NCBI RefSeq assembly: GCF_030263935.1
Contig: NZ_CP127162.1
Span: 3,419,501-3,483,500 of the forward strand
Direction of reading: 5' to 3'
DNA length: 64,000 nucleotides
DNA from: Paenibacillus polygoni
Lineage (GTDB): Bacteria > Bacillota > Bacilli > Paenibacillales > Paenibacillaceae
How positions within the stretch are numbered: position 1 is the stretch's first letter; every line of letters begins with the position of its first letter. Shown piece by piece: positions 1 to 8,299 of the stretch. Under the pieces are notes generated by a model, which made no database searches, was not told the origin of the DNA, and saw nothing but the letters and a program-made list of their open reading frames with translations. The position numbers were made by a program, and so were the translations under genes.

Positions 1-255
1 GATGCTGACTACTTTGCATTCCACTTCTTGGCCAACTTCTACTGCTTCGCTGATATTATCCACTTGTACAGAGGAAAGTTCGCGAACTGGAATCACACCG
101 TCATATTTATATCCAATACTTACATAAGCTTGGTTATCTTCCAATTTGACAATGGTTCCTTTTACAGTATCGCCTTTTTTTAATGATACGAATGAATCCA
201 ATTCATCTTGGGTTGCTGCTTCTGTTACTTCTTGATTTTTAGTTTCTTCCGACAT
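1..255 (-). CDS. ypfD: S1-domain RNA-binding protein, ribosomal protein S1 homolog (partial)
   Basis: The N-terminal 85 codons of a protein that runs off the left edge of the window. After an acidic leader (MSEETKNQEV) it reads into an S1/OB-fold repeat with the usual features: a KKGDTVKGTIVKLEDNQ strand, then YVSIGYKYDGVIP and an SVQV/GQEVECKV segment. A GAGGAGGG ribosome binding site precedes the ATG. It lies just downstream of plsC and cmk, the position of ypfD in Bacillus. Proteins of this family bind RNA through repeated S1 domains and associate with the ribosome. Only the first repeat is visible, so repeat number is unknown. Confidence 0.88.
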   Translation of the reverse strand, partial: MSEETKNQEVTEAATQDELDSFVSLKKGDTVKGTIVKLEDNQAYVSIGYKYDGVIPVRELSSVQVDNISEAVEVGQEVECKVVSI

Positions 256-372
256 AATCAATACCCTCCTCAATTCAAAAACCCCATTTATTTAAACCTG
301 CCGTAGCAGAGTTCAAAACATAACCTGGTAATGCTTAGCTTACCATAAAATATGATGTGTCATTCATTGGCT

Positions 373-963
373 TTACGGCTTCGATGGTACACCCGTTTTC
401 GCCATTTCATCAATTTTAGACATAATTTTTTCCGTTGCCCGTTCAAGTGACTCTCCTGTAGGATCATCTCTGAACTCATCTAGATCAACGGGTTCACCGT
501 AAACAATTTTCATTTTTCTGAAAGGTTTGTATTCACCGATTACAGCAGCAGGTACTACAGCAGCTCCGCTTCGCAGTGCGAAACTAGCAGCTCCCTTTTT
601 TCCCATACCGCCATCATTATGCCGACTGCCTTGCGGGAAAATCCCCAAGACTTCTCCACCCCGAAGGATGTTAAGCGCTGTTTTAATGGAATCCTTACTC
701 ACACCGCCCCGTTTCACAGGGAATGCTCCGAGTTCTTTCAAGATCGGACCGAGTACCGGAACTTCAAACAATTCACTTTTTGCCATAAATCGGATCTTGC
801 GGTGAATCTTAATTCCAAGAGTTGGCGGGTCAAAGTTACTAATGTGATTACAACACAATACCACGCCGCCTTCGCGGGGAATATTCTCTCTCCCGGTGGC
901 CTCTAAACGAAATAGAACAGTGTAAATTACGTTTAACAGAAACCGACCAATTGAATAAATCAT
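373..963 (-). CDS. plsC: 1-acyl-sn-glycerol-3-phosphate acyltransferase
   Basis: A membrane-bound acyltransferase that makes phosphatidic acid from lysophosphatidate in phospholipid synthesis. It has a hydrophobic N-terminus (about residues 3-18), then the catalytic NHISNFD motif (NHx4D) near residue 39 and the FPQGSR substrate-binding motif near residue 109. At 196 residues it has normal length. The ATG overlaps the cmk stop codon (ATGA), and a GAGAGG site sits inside the end of cmk, so the two are translationally coupled. It could in principle act on another acyl acceptor, but family membership is clear. Confidence 0.9.
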   Translation of the reverse strand: MIYSIGRFLLNVIYTVLFRLEATGRENIPREGGVVLCCNHISNFDPPTLGIKIHRKIRFMAKSELFEVPVLGPILKELGAFPVKRGGVSKDSIKTALNILRGGEVLGIFPQGSRHNDGGMGKKGAASFALRSGAAVVPAAVIGEYKPFRKMKIVYGEPVDLDEFRDDPTGESLERATEKIMSKIDEMAKTGVPSKP

Positions 964-1664
964 AATCCAACCTCTCCCCTGACTTCCATACAGCGCGTTA
1001 CAATGTGTTCAACAACCTCATCAATACTCATTGATGTGGTATCAAGAACGAAGGCATCTTCTGCTTGACGCAGCGGCGAAACTTCACGTTCCTGATCCAG
1101 CTTGTCCCGAGCCGCAATCTCTCTCTCGAGCTGGTCAAGTGTTACCTCTTCCGTCTTATCGAGTTCCTTGAACCTACGAAGTGCACGTTCCCTAACGCTT
1201 GCGGTCATAAAAATTTTCACTTCTGCATCGGGTAAAACCGTCGTTCCGATGTCCCTTCCATCCATAACAACGCCCTTGCGAAGTGCCATTTTTCTCTGCA
1301 TCTCAACAAGGTGATGACGCAAATCTTCGATTTGCGAATATAAGGATACAACTCCAGTAACTTCTCTCGAACGGATCGGCCCTGATACTTCTTCCCCATT
1401 AAGGAATACCTTCTGCCCGCCTTCCGCTGGTATAAGTTCAATATCCAGTTTTCTAACGTGTGCAAGTACGGTATCTACCTCTTCTGGTTTAATCTCATGG
1501 CGAAGCATATAATAGGTTACAGCACGATACATAGCGCCTGTATCCACGTACACATAAGACAGTTTGCTCGCCACGCGTCTAGCAACGGTACTTTTCCCAG
1601 CTCCTGCGGGACCGTCAATAGCCACGTTCAGTTTCCCGTTCTCTGCTGTATTCTGGCTTGTCAA
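960..1664 (-). CDS. cmk: cytidylate kinase
   Basis: Phosphorylates CMP and dCMP to the diphosphates using ATP in the cytoplasm. The P-loop GPAGAGKST is near the N-terminus, followed by YVDTGAMYRAVT and the GRDIGTTVLPDAEVKIFMTA core, with a lid rich in Arg. I place the start at the TTG at 1662-1664 because GAGGAGGA lies 8-9 bases upstream; the TTG further upstream at 1680-1682 would overlap that site. Product about 234 residues. Its stop overlaps the plsC start. The order ypfA-ypfB-cmk-(plsC)-ypfD matches Bacillus. Confidence 0.93.
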   Translation of the reverse strand: MTSQNTAENGKLNVAIDGPAGAGKSTVARRVASKLSYVYVDTGAMYRAVTYYMLRHEIKPEEVDTVLAHVRKLDIELIPAEGGQKVFLNGEEVSGPIRSREVTGVVSLYSQIEDLRHHLVEMQRKMALRKGVVMDGRDIGTTVLPDAEVKIFMTASVRERALRRFKELDKTEEVTLDQLEREIAARDKLDQEREVSPLRQAEDAFVLDTTSMSIDEVVEHIVTRCMEVRGEVGL

Positions 1665-1761
1665 CGGGGCATTCCTCCTCAAACTTAAGCCTCAAGAAAA
1701 AAGCAGGCATTGCCTGCGACGAGAAAATTATACCACACAACCAACAGTGATGCAAAAATGG

Positions 1762-1995
1762 TCACTCTTTATTCAGTATATTGGGTAGTTGGAATGAAGC
1801 AGGCAAGGGGGTTCCCTCAAGCCGAAATACTGCTGACATATAGGGTGCTGTGAATCTATTATGCAGCAAAATTTGAAAAACGATCAGTAACAGAAGAAGA
1901 CAGAGCAGCAGTGTCTTTAACTTACGCTCAACCTGCGTACTGAATTTGATAAATAAAGCTTCATAGCTGCGGGCTTCTTCACCAGGCTGCTTCAT
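1762..1995 (-). CDS. ypfB: small membrane protein, YpfB/DUF5359-like
   Basis: A 77-residue protein with a charged N-terminus and one strong membrane segment (LLLCLLLLLIVFQILL, about residues 30-46), then a short external tail. Its place between ypfA and cmk is that of ypfB in B. subtilis, so I call it a YpfB-like protein by synteny and general shape rather than by a catalytic motif. The ATG at 1993-1995 is preferred over one two codons upstream because GGAGAG then has proper spacing. Function unknown. Confidence 0.65.
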   Translation of the reverse strand: MKQPGEEARSYEALFIKFSTQVERKLKTLLLCLLLLLIVFQILLHNRFTAPYMSAVFRLEGTPLPASFQLPNILNKE

Positions 1996-2083
1996 TCTCA
2001 TCTCTCCTGCAGAACAATTTTGTTCATTGTGCCCTCAGAAATAATGATTCATTCACTTCATGAATCGATCGTTATGAATTTAT

Positions 2084-2740
2084 TTATCTGCCTCTAAAGT
2101 CAAGTTGACGCTCAAAACAGTACTTTATTATTTTTTGACGTTCCATGTCGGAGATTTGTGTAAATTCAAGCATGGCTTTCTGCCGCCCACTTTCGAGGGT
2201 AATGCTTCGAACCACGATGCCTTCAAAAGGAACATGTTCAAGCTCTCCGTTCTTATAAGGAAGCAACAGCCAACAAGAAAGGATCTGTCCTTCCTTAACT
2301 TCATGTTTGGAATACCCTACAAAAGAAATGCCTCCTCCGCCTACATCATCGGTATAGGTTAGAAACCGGGTAAAATCGTGTTTGAACTTAACTGCCAGTT
2401 CTAACTTGGACTGGACTCTTAAAAAATTACGCCGCTGCACCTGAAAAATTTCTTCTGCAGACGGTTTACGAAACTTCACCATTCTTATTACATCTTCTTT
2501 GAAACCAGTCACGTATGTATTAAAGTAATGCTTTACTCCACCTTCTGTTAGAAAGTAAACCGACAGCTCATCGCCCATATGAAGTTTTTTCAGATGCCCG
2601 CTTCCTTCACGAATCGGAACTTCCATATAAATATCATCTTCATCTGTTTCGGCAATTCTTGAACGGTATTCGTAATTCGCTTCTTTCTCACCTTCTGAGG
2701 GTAACTGTATGAACAACACATCATTTACTTTCGGATACAA
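2084..2740 (-). CDS. ypfA: PilZ-domain c-di-GMP receptor, YpfA/MotI family
   Basis: A 218-residue protein with an N-terminal YcgR-like beta-barrel region and a C-terminal PilZ domain starting near residue 103. The c-di-GMP binding signature is visible: RRNFLR (RxxxR at R104-R108) and DVGGGG near residue 132, which corresponds to DxSxxG with Gly for Ser. In B. subtilis the ortholog binds c-di-GMP and then the flagellar stator MotA to slow motility. The start is TTG with GGGAG about 10 bases upstream. It precedes ypfB and cmk. The same role here is an inference. Confidence 0.85.
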   Translation of the reverse strand: MYPKVNDVLFIQLPSEGEKEANYEYRSRIAETDEDDIYMEVPIREGSGHLKKLHMGDELSVYFLTEGGVKHYFNTYVTGFKEDVIRMVKFRKPSAEEIFQVQRRNFLRVQSKLELAVKFKHDFTRFLTYTDDVGGGGISFVGYSKHEVKEGQILSCWLLLPYKNGELEHVPFEGIVVRSITLESGRQKAMLEFTQISDMERQKIIKYCFERQLDFRGR

Positions 2741-2832
2741 ACCTCATTCACTCCCTGTCTATAGTCGCACTTTCATGAAATATAACAGGAATATTATACC
2801 ATGTGTTTTTGAAAATACATTCAGAAAAATGC

Positions 2833-2860
2833 AAAAAAGCTTCTCCAAAGGAGAAGCTTT
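2833..2860 (-). terminator. intrinsic terminator after ypeB
   Basis: A perfect 11-base stem, AAGCTTCTCC with GGAGAAGCTT, and a 3-base loop, followed on the minus strand by a run of six T. It lies 4 bases past the ypeB stop and separates ypeB from ypfA. Confidence 0.88.
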
Positions 2861-2864
2861 CCAT

Positions 2865-4220
2865 CTACATTTTAGAACCAGCGGTTGGAGCAGGGATTTC
2901 CTCCACTGCTTCTTCAACACCTGTCTCTGTATTAATGTATATCCGGTACATCGTATCGTTAATTTTGCCGCCAAATTGATAGCACAGTACTTCTTCGTTA
3001 TACTCGTTTTTTATTAACGCTTTCCGCGTAAAGGATACTTTAAAGTCAGGATTCAGCTGTGCTCTTGCCTCTTTCAGCTTAATTTTCGGCTCTGCAAATT
3101 TACGATCATCCTTATGTTCGTTAAGGAAATCGGATGCTTGGATCCCAATAACCTCTCCGTTATCCAGACCTACACGGACCGTAATTTTCTCAGGATAAAC
3201 GAGCACATCATCATGTTCTCTTACATAAGTGAAGTTACCTAGATTGTCATATTCATTGTAAGCAACAGCTTTCATATCACGATATCCTTTGTGCTCAAGG
3301 AAACGATCGGCTTTAGACATTGCTGTATCCCGATTTACTTGTTTTGGACCTACTTCTCTTTCATCGTTATATGAAATTAGCAGGCCGCCATCCACAGTAA
3401 AATCCATACGAATCAAATGACCATCTGGTGCAGTAAGGCTTGCGGTGTAGGACCTGTAATCTGTCCCTTTCCCGTTCTGGATCACCTGAATAGCGGGACT
3501 GTCTATATCCGTGAACTTTTGTGCTTTTCGTTTAATGTCTTCCGTAGTAACAGGTACTCCGCCTAATTTACGCACCGTACGATGCTCATAAAGACTCGAA
3601 ACGGATGGTCCCCAATCCATAGGTGGATAGTTACCGACTTTTTGATCCACAGCTCGAAGACCGTCTACTATTACATTTTGCTGTTGCTTATTCCCTTGCG
3701 CATTGATAACAGCCTCTGCGTCACCCCACTTCAGGTTATCAGAGAGTACAGATAATTGTACCTGATCCAAATCTTTGTTAATCTCAGCTGAGTTTTTGTA
3801 CAAAGTTCTAAGATTCTCTTTTTCTTGAGCTGTTAAGGGCTTCTCACGAAGATCTCTTAACGAAGTTTGATACGCAAATTTAGATATGCGAGATAGAAGT
3901 TCTTCTGTTTTGTTAACGGGAAGCGATGTGAGTGGAAGCTGATTAAGTTCGCTCTGCGCTTGACTCGCAAGCATCCATACATTCATAAGCCCCTTTTTAT
4001 GCATGCCATCTGATGTACTGCTAACCGCAAGCGTATTTCCTAGTTCCGAATGAATCCGGTCCATGTGGTACGAGAGATCATGAAATAGACGTTGATATTG
4101 ATTTTCCGACTTCAAAGCAACTGCATTACGTTGTTGATATTGTTGATATCCCCAGATCAAAGAACCAATGAGCAGTATTGATACAATTGGGAATAACACC
4201 GAACTTAACCTTTTATACAT
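2865..4220 (-). CDS. ypeB: spore germination protein YpeB
   Basis: A 451-residue spore protein with an N-terminal membrane anchor (about residues 8-25, LFPIVSILLIGSLIWGY) and PepSY-type repeats toward the C-terminus (around MSKADRFLEHKGY and LKEARAQLNP). In Bacillus YpeB stabilises the cortex-lytic enzyme SleB and is encoded right after sleB. Here no sleB lies next to it; the upstream neighbour is a tiny zinc-ribbon gene and then prsW. AAGGAG lies 9 bases before the ATG. A strong terminator follows. Confidence 0.9.
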   Translation of the reverse strand: MYKRLSSVLFPIVSILLIGSLIWGYQQYQQRNAVALKSENQYQRLFHDLSYHMDRIHSELGNTLAVSSTSDGMHKKGLMNVWMLASQAQSELNQLPLTSLPVNKTEELLSRISKFAYQTSLRDLREKPLTAQEKENLRTLYKNSAEINKDLDQVQLSVLSDNLKWGDAEAVINAQGNKQQQNVIVDGLRAVDQKVGNYPPMDWGPSVSSLYEHRTVRKLGGVPVTTEDIKRKAQKFTDIDSPAIQVIQNGKGTDYRSYTASLTAPDGHLIRMDFTVDGGLLISYNDEREVGPKQVNRDTAMSKADRFLEHKGYRDMKAVAYNEYDNLGNFTYVREHDDVLVYPEKITVRVGLDNGEVIGIQASDFLNEHKDDRKFAEPKIKLKEARAQLNPDFKVSFTRKALIKNEYNEEVLCYQFGGKINDTMYRIYINTETGVEEAVEEIPAPTAGSKM

Positions 4221-4300
4221 CTTGTGTTGCTCCTTTCTTCAGGTACGATGACCTTATTGTGACAAGAAGAAAGGAAGGTTATGCATGGATGATCTTAAAA

Positions 4301-4450
4301 TTAGAAGCTTTCTTCCTCAATATCAAACATGTCCCTATTATCACAGACACATTGTTTGAATCCAGTTTCAATTCTTCCCCGTTCTTTTTTACCGCGTAAG
4401 ACAAACCTTTCACCGCATTGCTTGCAGTGAATCTTCACTTTTACTCTCAT
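4301..4450 (-). CDS. 49-residue zinc-ribbon-like protein
   Basis: A short gene with ATG at 4448-4450, TAA at 4301-4303 and a good AAGGAGTGAGG site upstream. The product begins MRVKVKIHCKQCGERF and has two cysteine pairs, C9-x2-C12 and C34-x-C36, with a basic linker and an acidic tail (FDIEEESF). This looks like a single treble-clef or zinc-knuckle fold. I do not recognise the family. It lies between prsW and ypeB, the place sleB holds in Bacillus, so a sporulation link is possible but unsupported. Confidence 0.7.
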   Translation of the reverse strand: MRVKVKIHCKQCGERFVLRGKKERGRIETGFKQCVCDNRDMFDIEEESF

Positions 4451-4489
4451 GATTTAAACCCTCACTCCTTGGCTGATTTTGGATGTAAA

Positions 4490-4548
4490 CACAAAAAAAA
4501 CACTTGTCTCTAAAATAGACAGAAAAACTGTCAACTAGAAACAAGTGT
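4490..4548 (-). terminator. intrinsic terminator after prsW
   Basis: The outer stem ACACTTGT pairs with ACAAGTGT, and an inner GACAG/CTGTC stem extends it. Eight T follow on the minus strand. It sits 11 bases past the prsW stop. Confidence 0.88.
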
Positions 4549-4559
4549 ATCCAAATCAA

Positions 4560-5264
4560 TTACAGGTTAACCTCTTCCTCACGTTTCACGAATCGGAACG
4601 GGGAACGATTATTAGCACGGTATACTTTCCCCATACCCCCATACCAAAGGATGAGCATAACAGGGACGATAAACCAATACCAAGTCTGCTCCACTCCGAG
4701 AATCAGATCGTATAGTCCGTGCCAGAATATCGGAAGAAGAATCGACATACCAAGAAACTTGCGCCCCAAGTTCTTTTTGTCGCTAAATTTTGCCCTGCCC
4801 ATATAATATCCCATTATAACACCAAACATCGCATGTCCCGAAACAGGGAGTAACGCTCTATAAAGCATGAAACTCATTGAAGCATTTCCAGCCCATGCAT
4901 ACAGCAAATTTTCCACTGTGGCGAAACCTAGCGAGATGGCTACCGCATATAATATTCCGTCATATGGCTCATCAAATTCAGTGTGATGATAAATAACAAA
5001 AAATAAAACGAGCCATTTGAGTATTTCCTCAATCCCAGCAGAAACAACGGATGCATGCAAAAACGGATGATTTCCGAAATCACCAAGCAAAAGCATTAAC
5101 CCTCGCTGCAGGAACATAATGGGAAATACGATAAGGAGTCCGAAAAAAAACATTCGAATAACCATATGGAGAGGTTCGGCATCGTAACGGTCTTTAAGAT
5201 AAAAATACGTAAGCAGGGAAAGCCCCGGCGCAATTGCTGCCGTCAAGACCGAAAACAAAAGCAC
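4560..5264 (-). CDS. prsW: intramembrane metalloprotease PrsW
   Basis: A polytopic membrane protease of about 234 residues with seven to eight hydrophobic segments. Family motifs are present: GIEEILKW (E79-E80), FATVENLLY, SGHAMFGVIMGYYMG and FWHGLYD, carrying the Glu and His residues thought to bind metal. In B. subtilis PrsW makes the site-1 cut in anti-sigma factor RsiW. I chose the GTG at 5262-5264 because GGAGGG lies 7 bases upstream; a TTG 15 bases further up would overlap that site. Neighbours (mecA-like, ypeB) match the ypdC region of Bacillus. Confidence 0.88.
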   Translation of the reverse strand: MLLFSVLTAAIAPGLSLLTYFYLKDRYDAEPLHMVIRMFFFGLLIVFPIMFLQRGLMLLLGDFGNHPFLHASVVSAGIEEILKWLVLFFVIYHHTEFDEPYDGILYAVAISLGFATVENLLYAWAGNASMSFMLYRALLPVSGHAMFGVIMGYYMGRAKFSDKKNLGRKFLGMSILLPIFWHGLYDLILGVEQTWYWFIVPVMLILWYGGMGKVYRANNRSPFRFVKREEEVNL

Positions 5265-5311
5265 CGAACATCCCTCCAAGATAATGGTTTCACATACTTA
5301 CTCATCAAAAT

Positions 5312-5929
5312 TTAAGAATCATGACGTTTGAAGTGTTCACAAATCGTTCCGATTGCATTTTCTGCCATAACGAGCTTACCATATTCTCCGAGTACGGCTG
5401 AGGTAACCGAACTTCCCTCGCCAAATTCAGCAAGAAGGGCAATAAGCGCTCCGTGCTGTTCCGTGTCGACTTCGTCCGGCTCAAGATGCAAGAACCATTT
5501 GTCCTTATAATGATACAAACGTCCAGCTTCCGTTACTTTTGCTTTTAGCATGTGAGCTGCCTCAATCAATACTTCAAAATCCTTAAATACATACATCACA
5601 GAATCACTCTGTTCGAGTGTTACTTCCATTTCGTATATTTCGTCTGCTATATCATCTTCGTGTATTGCACCATACCGTTCACGATCATATTTGCCTCTTG
5701 TGACAATAACGACCATTCCTTGAGCTGGTAACGCGAAGACCTCAACGGCCAAAGGGCCAGTAGCATCAAATCCAAGTTCGCTGTAGGCCTGGTCCATCAT
5801 TTCCGTAAACAGTTCATGAACTTTTGGTTCTTCCTGCCACATATCTTCCTTCTGGATACCACGCTCGCTTAAATCATCAAAAGTCAGGAAAATCCGTATC
5901 TTGTCATTGCTTAAGCGTTCTATTTTCAT
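5312..5929 (-). CDS. ClpC adaptor protein, MecA/YpbH family
   Basis: A 205-residue adaptor that delivers substrates to the ClpCP protease. It shows the MecA layout: an N-terminal substrate-binding part (MKIERLSNDKIRIFLTFDDL), an acidic linker around residues 80-105, and a C-terminal ClpC-binding domain (YVFKDFEVLIEAA to ICEHFKRHDS). GGAGAT precedes the ATG. Position next to prsW matches ypbH (mecB) of B. subtilis, but sequence alone does not let me separate MecA from its paralog YpbH. The genes gudB and ypdA found between in B. subtilis are absent here. Confidence 0.85.
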   Translation of the reverse strand: MKIERLSNDKIRIFLTFDDLSERGIQKEDMWQEEPKVHELFTEMMDQAYSELGFDATGPLAVEVFALPAQGMVVIVTRGKYDRERYGAIHEDDIADEIYEMEVTLEQSDSVMYVFKDFEVLIEAAHMLKAKVTEAGRLYHYKDKWFLHLEPDEVDTEQHGALIALLAEFGEGSSVTSAVLGEYGKLVMAENAIGTICEHFKRHDS

Positions 5930-6056
5930 ACAGGATCTCCCCTTTATTAAGCATGTGTTATAAACAGATTATGTTCTATTCTGTGAGTATGTGCTCAAAA
6001 TGGATTATGTAAGTATGTTATCATTTTATACCCACAAATGCACGTAATAAAAACGA

Positions 6057-6104
6057 TAAAAAAAGAATCATTTACAGTCCAATAAGGATCTGCAATGATT
6101 CTTT
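6057..6104 (-). terminator. intrinsic terminator
   Basis: AAAGAATCATT pairs with AATGATTCTTT across a 21-base loop and is followed by a T-rich run on the minus strand. It ends the transcript of the small protein gene at 6123-6482. Confidence 0.75.
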
Positions 6105-6122
6105 CCTCAAATCCTTATTTCT

Positions 6123-6482
6123 TTACAATCCAGGGATGGCTGTATGCGATTCCGCCAGCACTTTTTCCACTTCTTTTTTCACGTCTGGATTCGAACGGAT
6201 AAAAGATTTAATCAAATCTAAATTCTCGGCTTTTTGTTCTGAACTCGATAATTTTTGAGCCGAAGATTTCGAATTTGATCCTGCATTCGTTGTGTTCTCA
6301 TCTGTCAATGCTTTGCTCAGCATGCTATCCATTCCAGGAAAGGTCATATCCATTACCTTTTCTTTGGCATCATGCAGATATTTTTTCGCTTGTTTTGCCG
6401 TAGGCATATTCCCTTTTTGAGAAAGGACAGAACAAGCTACAGCACCAACAGTTAAGCCCATTAGAAACGAAGAAGTTCTCAC
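6123..6482 (-). CDS. hypothetical small membrane-anchored protein
   Basis: A 119-residue protein starting at GTG with AAGGAGG eight bases upstream. It has a weakly hydrophobic N-terminal segment (SSFLMGLTVGAVACSVLS), like the YtxH-type surface proteins of Firmicutes, then a Ser/Asn-rich linker and a helical C-terminus (LDLIKSFIRSNPDVKKEVEKVL). The Cys at residue 17 does not sit in a convincing lipobox. Flanked by hairpins on both sides, it is probably a single-gene transcript. I do not recognise a function. Confidence 0.6.
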   Translation of the reverse strand: MRTSSFLMGLTVGAVACSVLSQKGNMPTAKQAKKYLHDAKEKVMDMTFPGMDSMLSKALTDENTTNAGSNSKSSAQKLSSSEQKAENLDLIKSFIRSNPDVKKEVEKVLAESHTAIPGL

Positions 6483-6573
6483 TTATAAAACCTCCTTGTG
6501 TGATAGGATGCATTCCTTATTGTTCACGTAACTAAGAGAAGTCATGCGCGGATCACACAAGAAAGTTTAAGTT

Positions 6574-6595
6574 TTCAGGCCAAGTACAGCCTGAA
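6574..6595 (-). terminator. possible weak terminator
   Basis: TTCAGGC and GCCTGAA form a 7-base stem, followed on the minus strand only by an interrupted AACTTAAACTTTCTT stretch. It lies about 30 bases past the stop of the gene at 6623-7039, so it may end that transcript. Confidence 0.4.
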
Positions 6596-6622
6596 GCCTT
6601 AGCTACTAATCGATCTAGGGCT

Positions 6623-7039
6623 CTAAGGAATCAATGTATTTAGCGGAGGAGCTCCTATAATTCCCCAATAGACAAGAAATCCAGTTAGAAGAATAAAAAG
6701 GAGAATAAGTGAGTTAATGAACCACTTGCTGAGTCTTACTCTTCGAGACGGAAACAGTTCTGCCCTTGTGGGAAGCGTCTCCGCTTCTTGGATACGTCCA
6801 TTCGCTTCCTTCTTTTGTTTTTGTTCAGCCTGGAGTTTGCGCTGCATTCTTGATAATTCAGGAACGGGCTGACTTTTACTCACAGGTTTTTTATACACTG
6901 CCTTGTTCACAACTGAATGATCTATCGGTGTACTATTTTTAGCGATCTTATGAAGTGACTTGGAAGGGGTTGATTCCTTTCCCTCTTTGCGACGACGATG
7001 TTGACCATACTTTTGTGTTCTACTTAGTTGTTGGTTCAT
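6623..7039 (-). CDS. hypothetical basic protein with C-terminal membrane segment
   Basis: A 138-residue protein: a very basic, low-complexity N-terminal 100 residues (QHRRRKEGKES, KQKKEANGRIQ) and one membrane helix near the C-terminus (FINSLILLFILLTGFLVYWG). This suggests a tail-anchored protein with a cytoplasmic nucleic-acid- or lipid-binding part, but no family is recognised. Its ATG overlaps the stop of the CPBP protease gene (ATGA) and GGAGGG lies just upstream, so the two are coupled. Confidence 0.65.
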   Translation of the reverse strand: MNQQLSRTQKYGQHRRRKEGKESTPSKSLHKIAKNSTPIDHSVVNKAVYKKPVSKSQPVPELSRMQRKLQAEQKQKKEANGRIQEAETLPTRAELFPSRRVRLSKWFINSLILLFILLTGFLVYWGIIGAPPLNTLIP

Positions 7040-7638
7040 GTTTCCCTCCGAAAACGAATGGCGAGTCCGGATATTAAATCAATAAGGAAATGGCACAGTA
7101 TGGGAGCCCATAATGTTCCGGATTGCTCATAGATATATCCTAAGCCGTAACTGGATACAAAAACCCAGCCTGTAGGAAGCCAGTGATTCAAATATCTAAA
7201 ATGAATGAGAGCAAAAATAATACTTGTCCAATAAGGACCAAAGGAATGCTGAATGGCACCTCTAAACAGAAGTTCTTCGCAAATCGACACAACGGCCGCG
7301 ATACATACAATATGCCAGATCGGTCTTTTGCGGAATAACATACGGTTAATACCGCCATCATCCATGCTGTCCTCAGGCATTACTGCTGACAACAAGAAAT
7401 CAACTACCAGCATGATTGCAGCAAGTCCAAGACCATACATTACAAATTGCCAGCCTTGGGGTAAACTTAATAACTCCAGCGGATTTCTTTTTTGAAAGAG
7501 AATCCAGATAATACCTATAATTAATGTAAGTGCTTGTGTTAAATAAAGGTTGATAAGAAGAAGGCGATCCGTCAGCTGGTGAGGCTCAATCTTTTGAAAT
7601 TTTATTTTCTTCCAATGTTGTTTTTTCATTCTCGCCAA
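7036..7638 (-). CDS. CPBP-family intramembrane metalloprotease
   Basis: A 200-residue membrane protein with about five hydrophobic segments and the CPBP (Abi/CAAX protease) motifs: CEELLFRG (EExxxR), FALIHF and CHFLIDLISG. The paired Glu and His residues are expected to hold a catalytic metal. Substrate unknown. I keep the TTG at 7636-7638 because GGAG lies 6 bases upstream; an ATG three codons in is the alternative. It is coupled to the downstream basic protein, which makes that protein a candidate partner. Confidence 0.82.
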   Translation of the reverse strand: MARMKKQHWKKIKFQKIEPHQLTDRLLLINLYLTQALTLIIGIIWILFQKRNPLELLSLPQGWQFVMYGLGLAAIMLVVDFLLSAVMPEDSMDDGGINRMLFRKRPIWHIVCIAAVVSICEELLFRGAIQHSFGPYWTSIIFALIHFRYLNHWLPTGWVFVSSYGLGYIYEQSGTLWAPILCHFLIDLISGLAIRFRRET

Positions 7639-7802
7639 TTCTTACTCCTATTCTAATAATGATGTCTTTGCCTCTGATGTAAATAAAGGGAATATTTAAA
7701 TGATATCCAAAATACTCAATAGATTCAAGAACCTTCGATAGATGGAGGGAAAATTTAGGAGGTTGCTTTGGTTTTTCTTCCTCTTTTTAGTAGACTCTCC
7801 TA

Positions 7803-7832
7803 TTGACATGGTGATGTCACACATGATACATT
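7803..7832 (+). promoter_or_regulatory. sigma-A promoter of serA
   Basis: TTGACA at 7803-7808 and TACATT at 7827-7832 with an 18-base spacer. Initiation would be near 7839, just ahead of the T-box stem I. Confidence 0.7.
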
Positions 7833-7863
7833 ATGAAAAAATTGTTATTTAACAATATCTAAA

Positions 7864-8132
7864 CAGCGATGACGGAGAAAAGAACTGTACGGATTATTCA
7901 GAGAGCTGATGGTTGGTGAGAATCAGTAATCATACAGTATACTTTAGCGCTCCCGAGTTACTATATTGAATCATCAGTAGATATAGTCGCGTGATTCACG
8001 TTATGAATCTGGTCTATTTTGTAGACCATTAAGGCCGTTGCTCTTCTTTGAGGAGTAATAGCGAATTAGGGTGGCACCACGACAACTCTCGTCCCTTACT
8101 ACGGTAGTAGTATGCGGATTGAGAGTTTTTTT
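7864..8132 (+). promoter_or_regulatory. T-box leader, tRNA-Ser type, controlling serA
   Basis: The T-box sequence AGGGTGGCACCACG is at 8068-8081. Stem I is visible upstream: GGAG with CTCC at the base, ACTGTA with TACAGT above, and the AGAGAG...GGTTGGTGAGAATCAG apical part. The specifier position, just before the closing CTCC and followed by a purine, reads AGC, a Ser codon. A terminator with stem AACTCTC/GAGAGTT and seven T ends the leader at 8084-8132; the T-box bases overlap its antiterminator. Uncharged tRNA-Ser should allow read-through into serA. Confidence 0.9.
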
Positions 8133-8299
8133 GCGTTATCCCTTCAGATATTTGGTATAGCTTCTTTTGTTACAATGTTGTACTATGTCACTTCAACGCA
8201 TTAATTTTTCACCGAGTTTAAGGAAATGGCTTAGCTTTATATGTGAACGCCGCTTCTTAATCTATACATGTTGTTCAAAATCAAGGAGGACGATGATCA

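Noticed and set aside
331..350. Hairpin TGGTAA...TTACCA after plsC
   Set aside because: Stem too short and no T run; not a convincing terminator.
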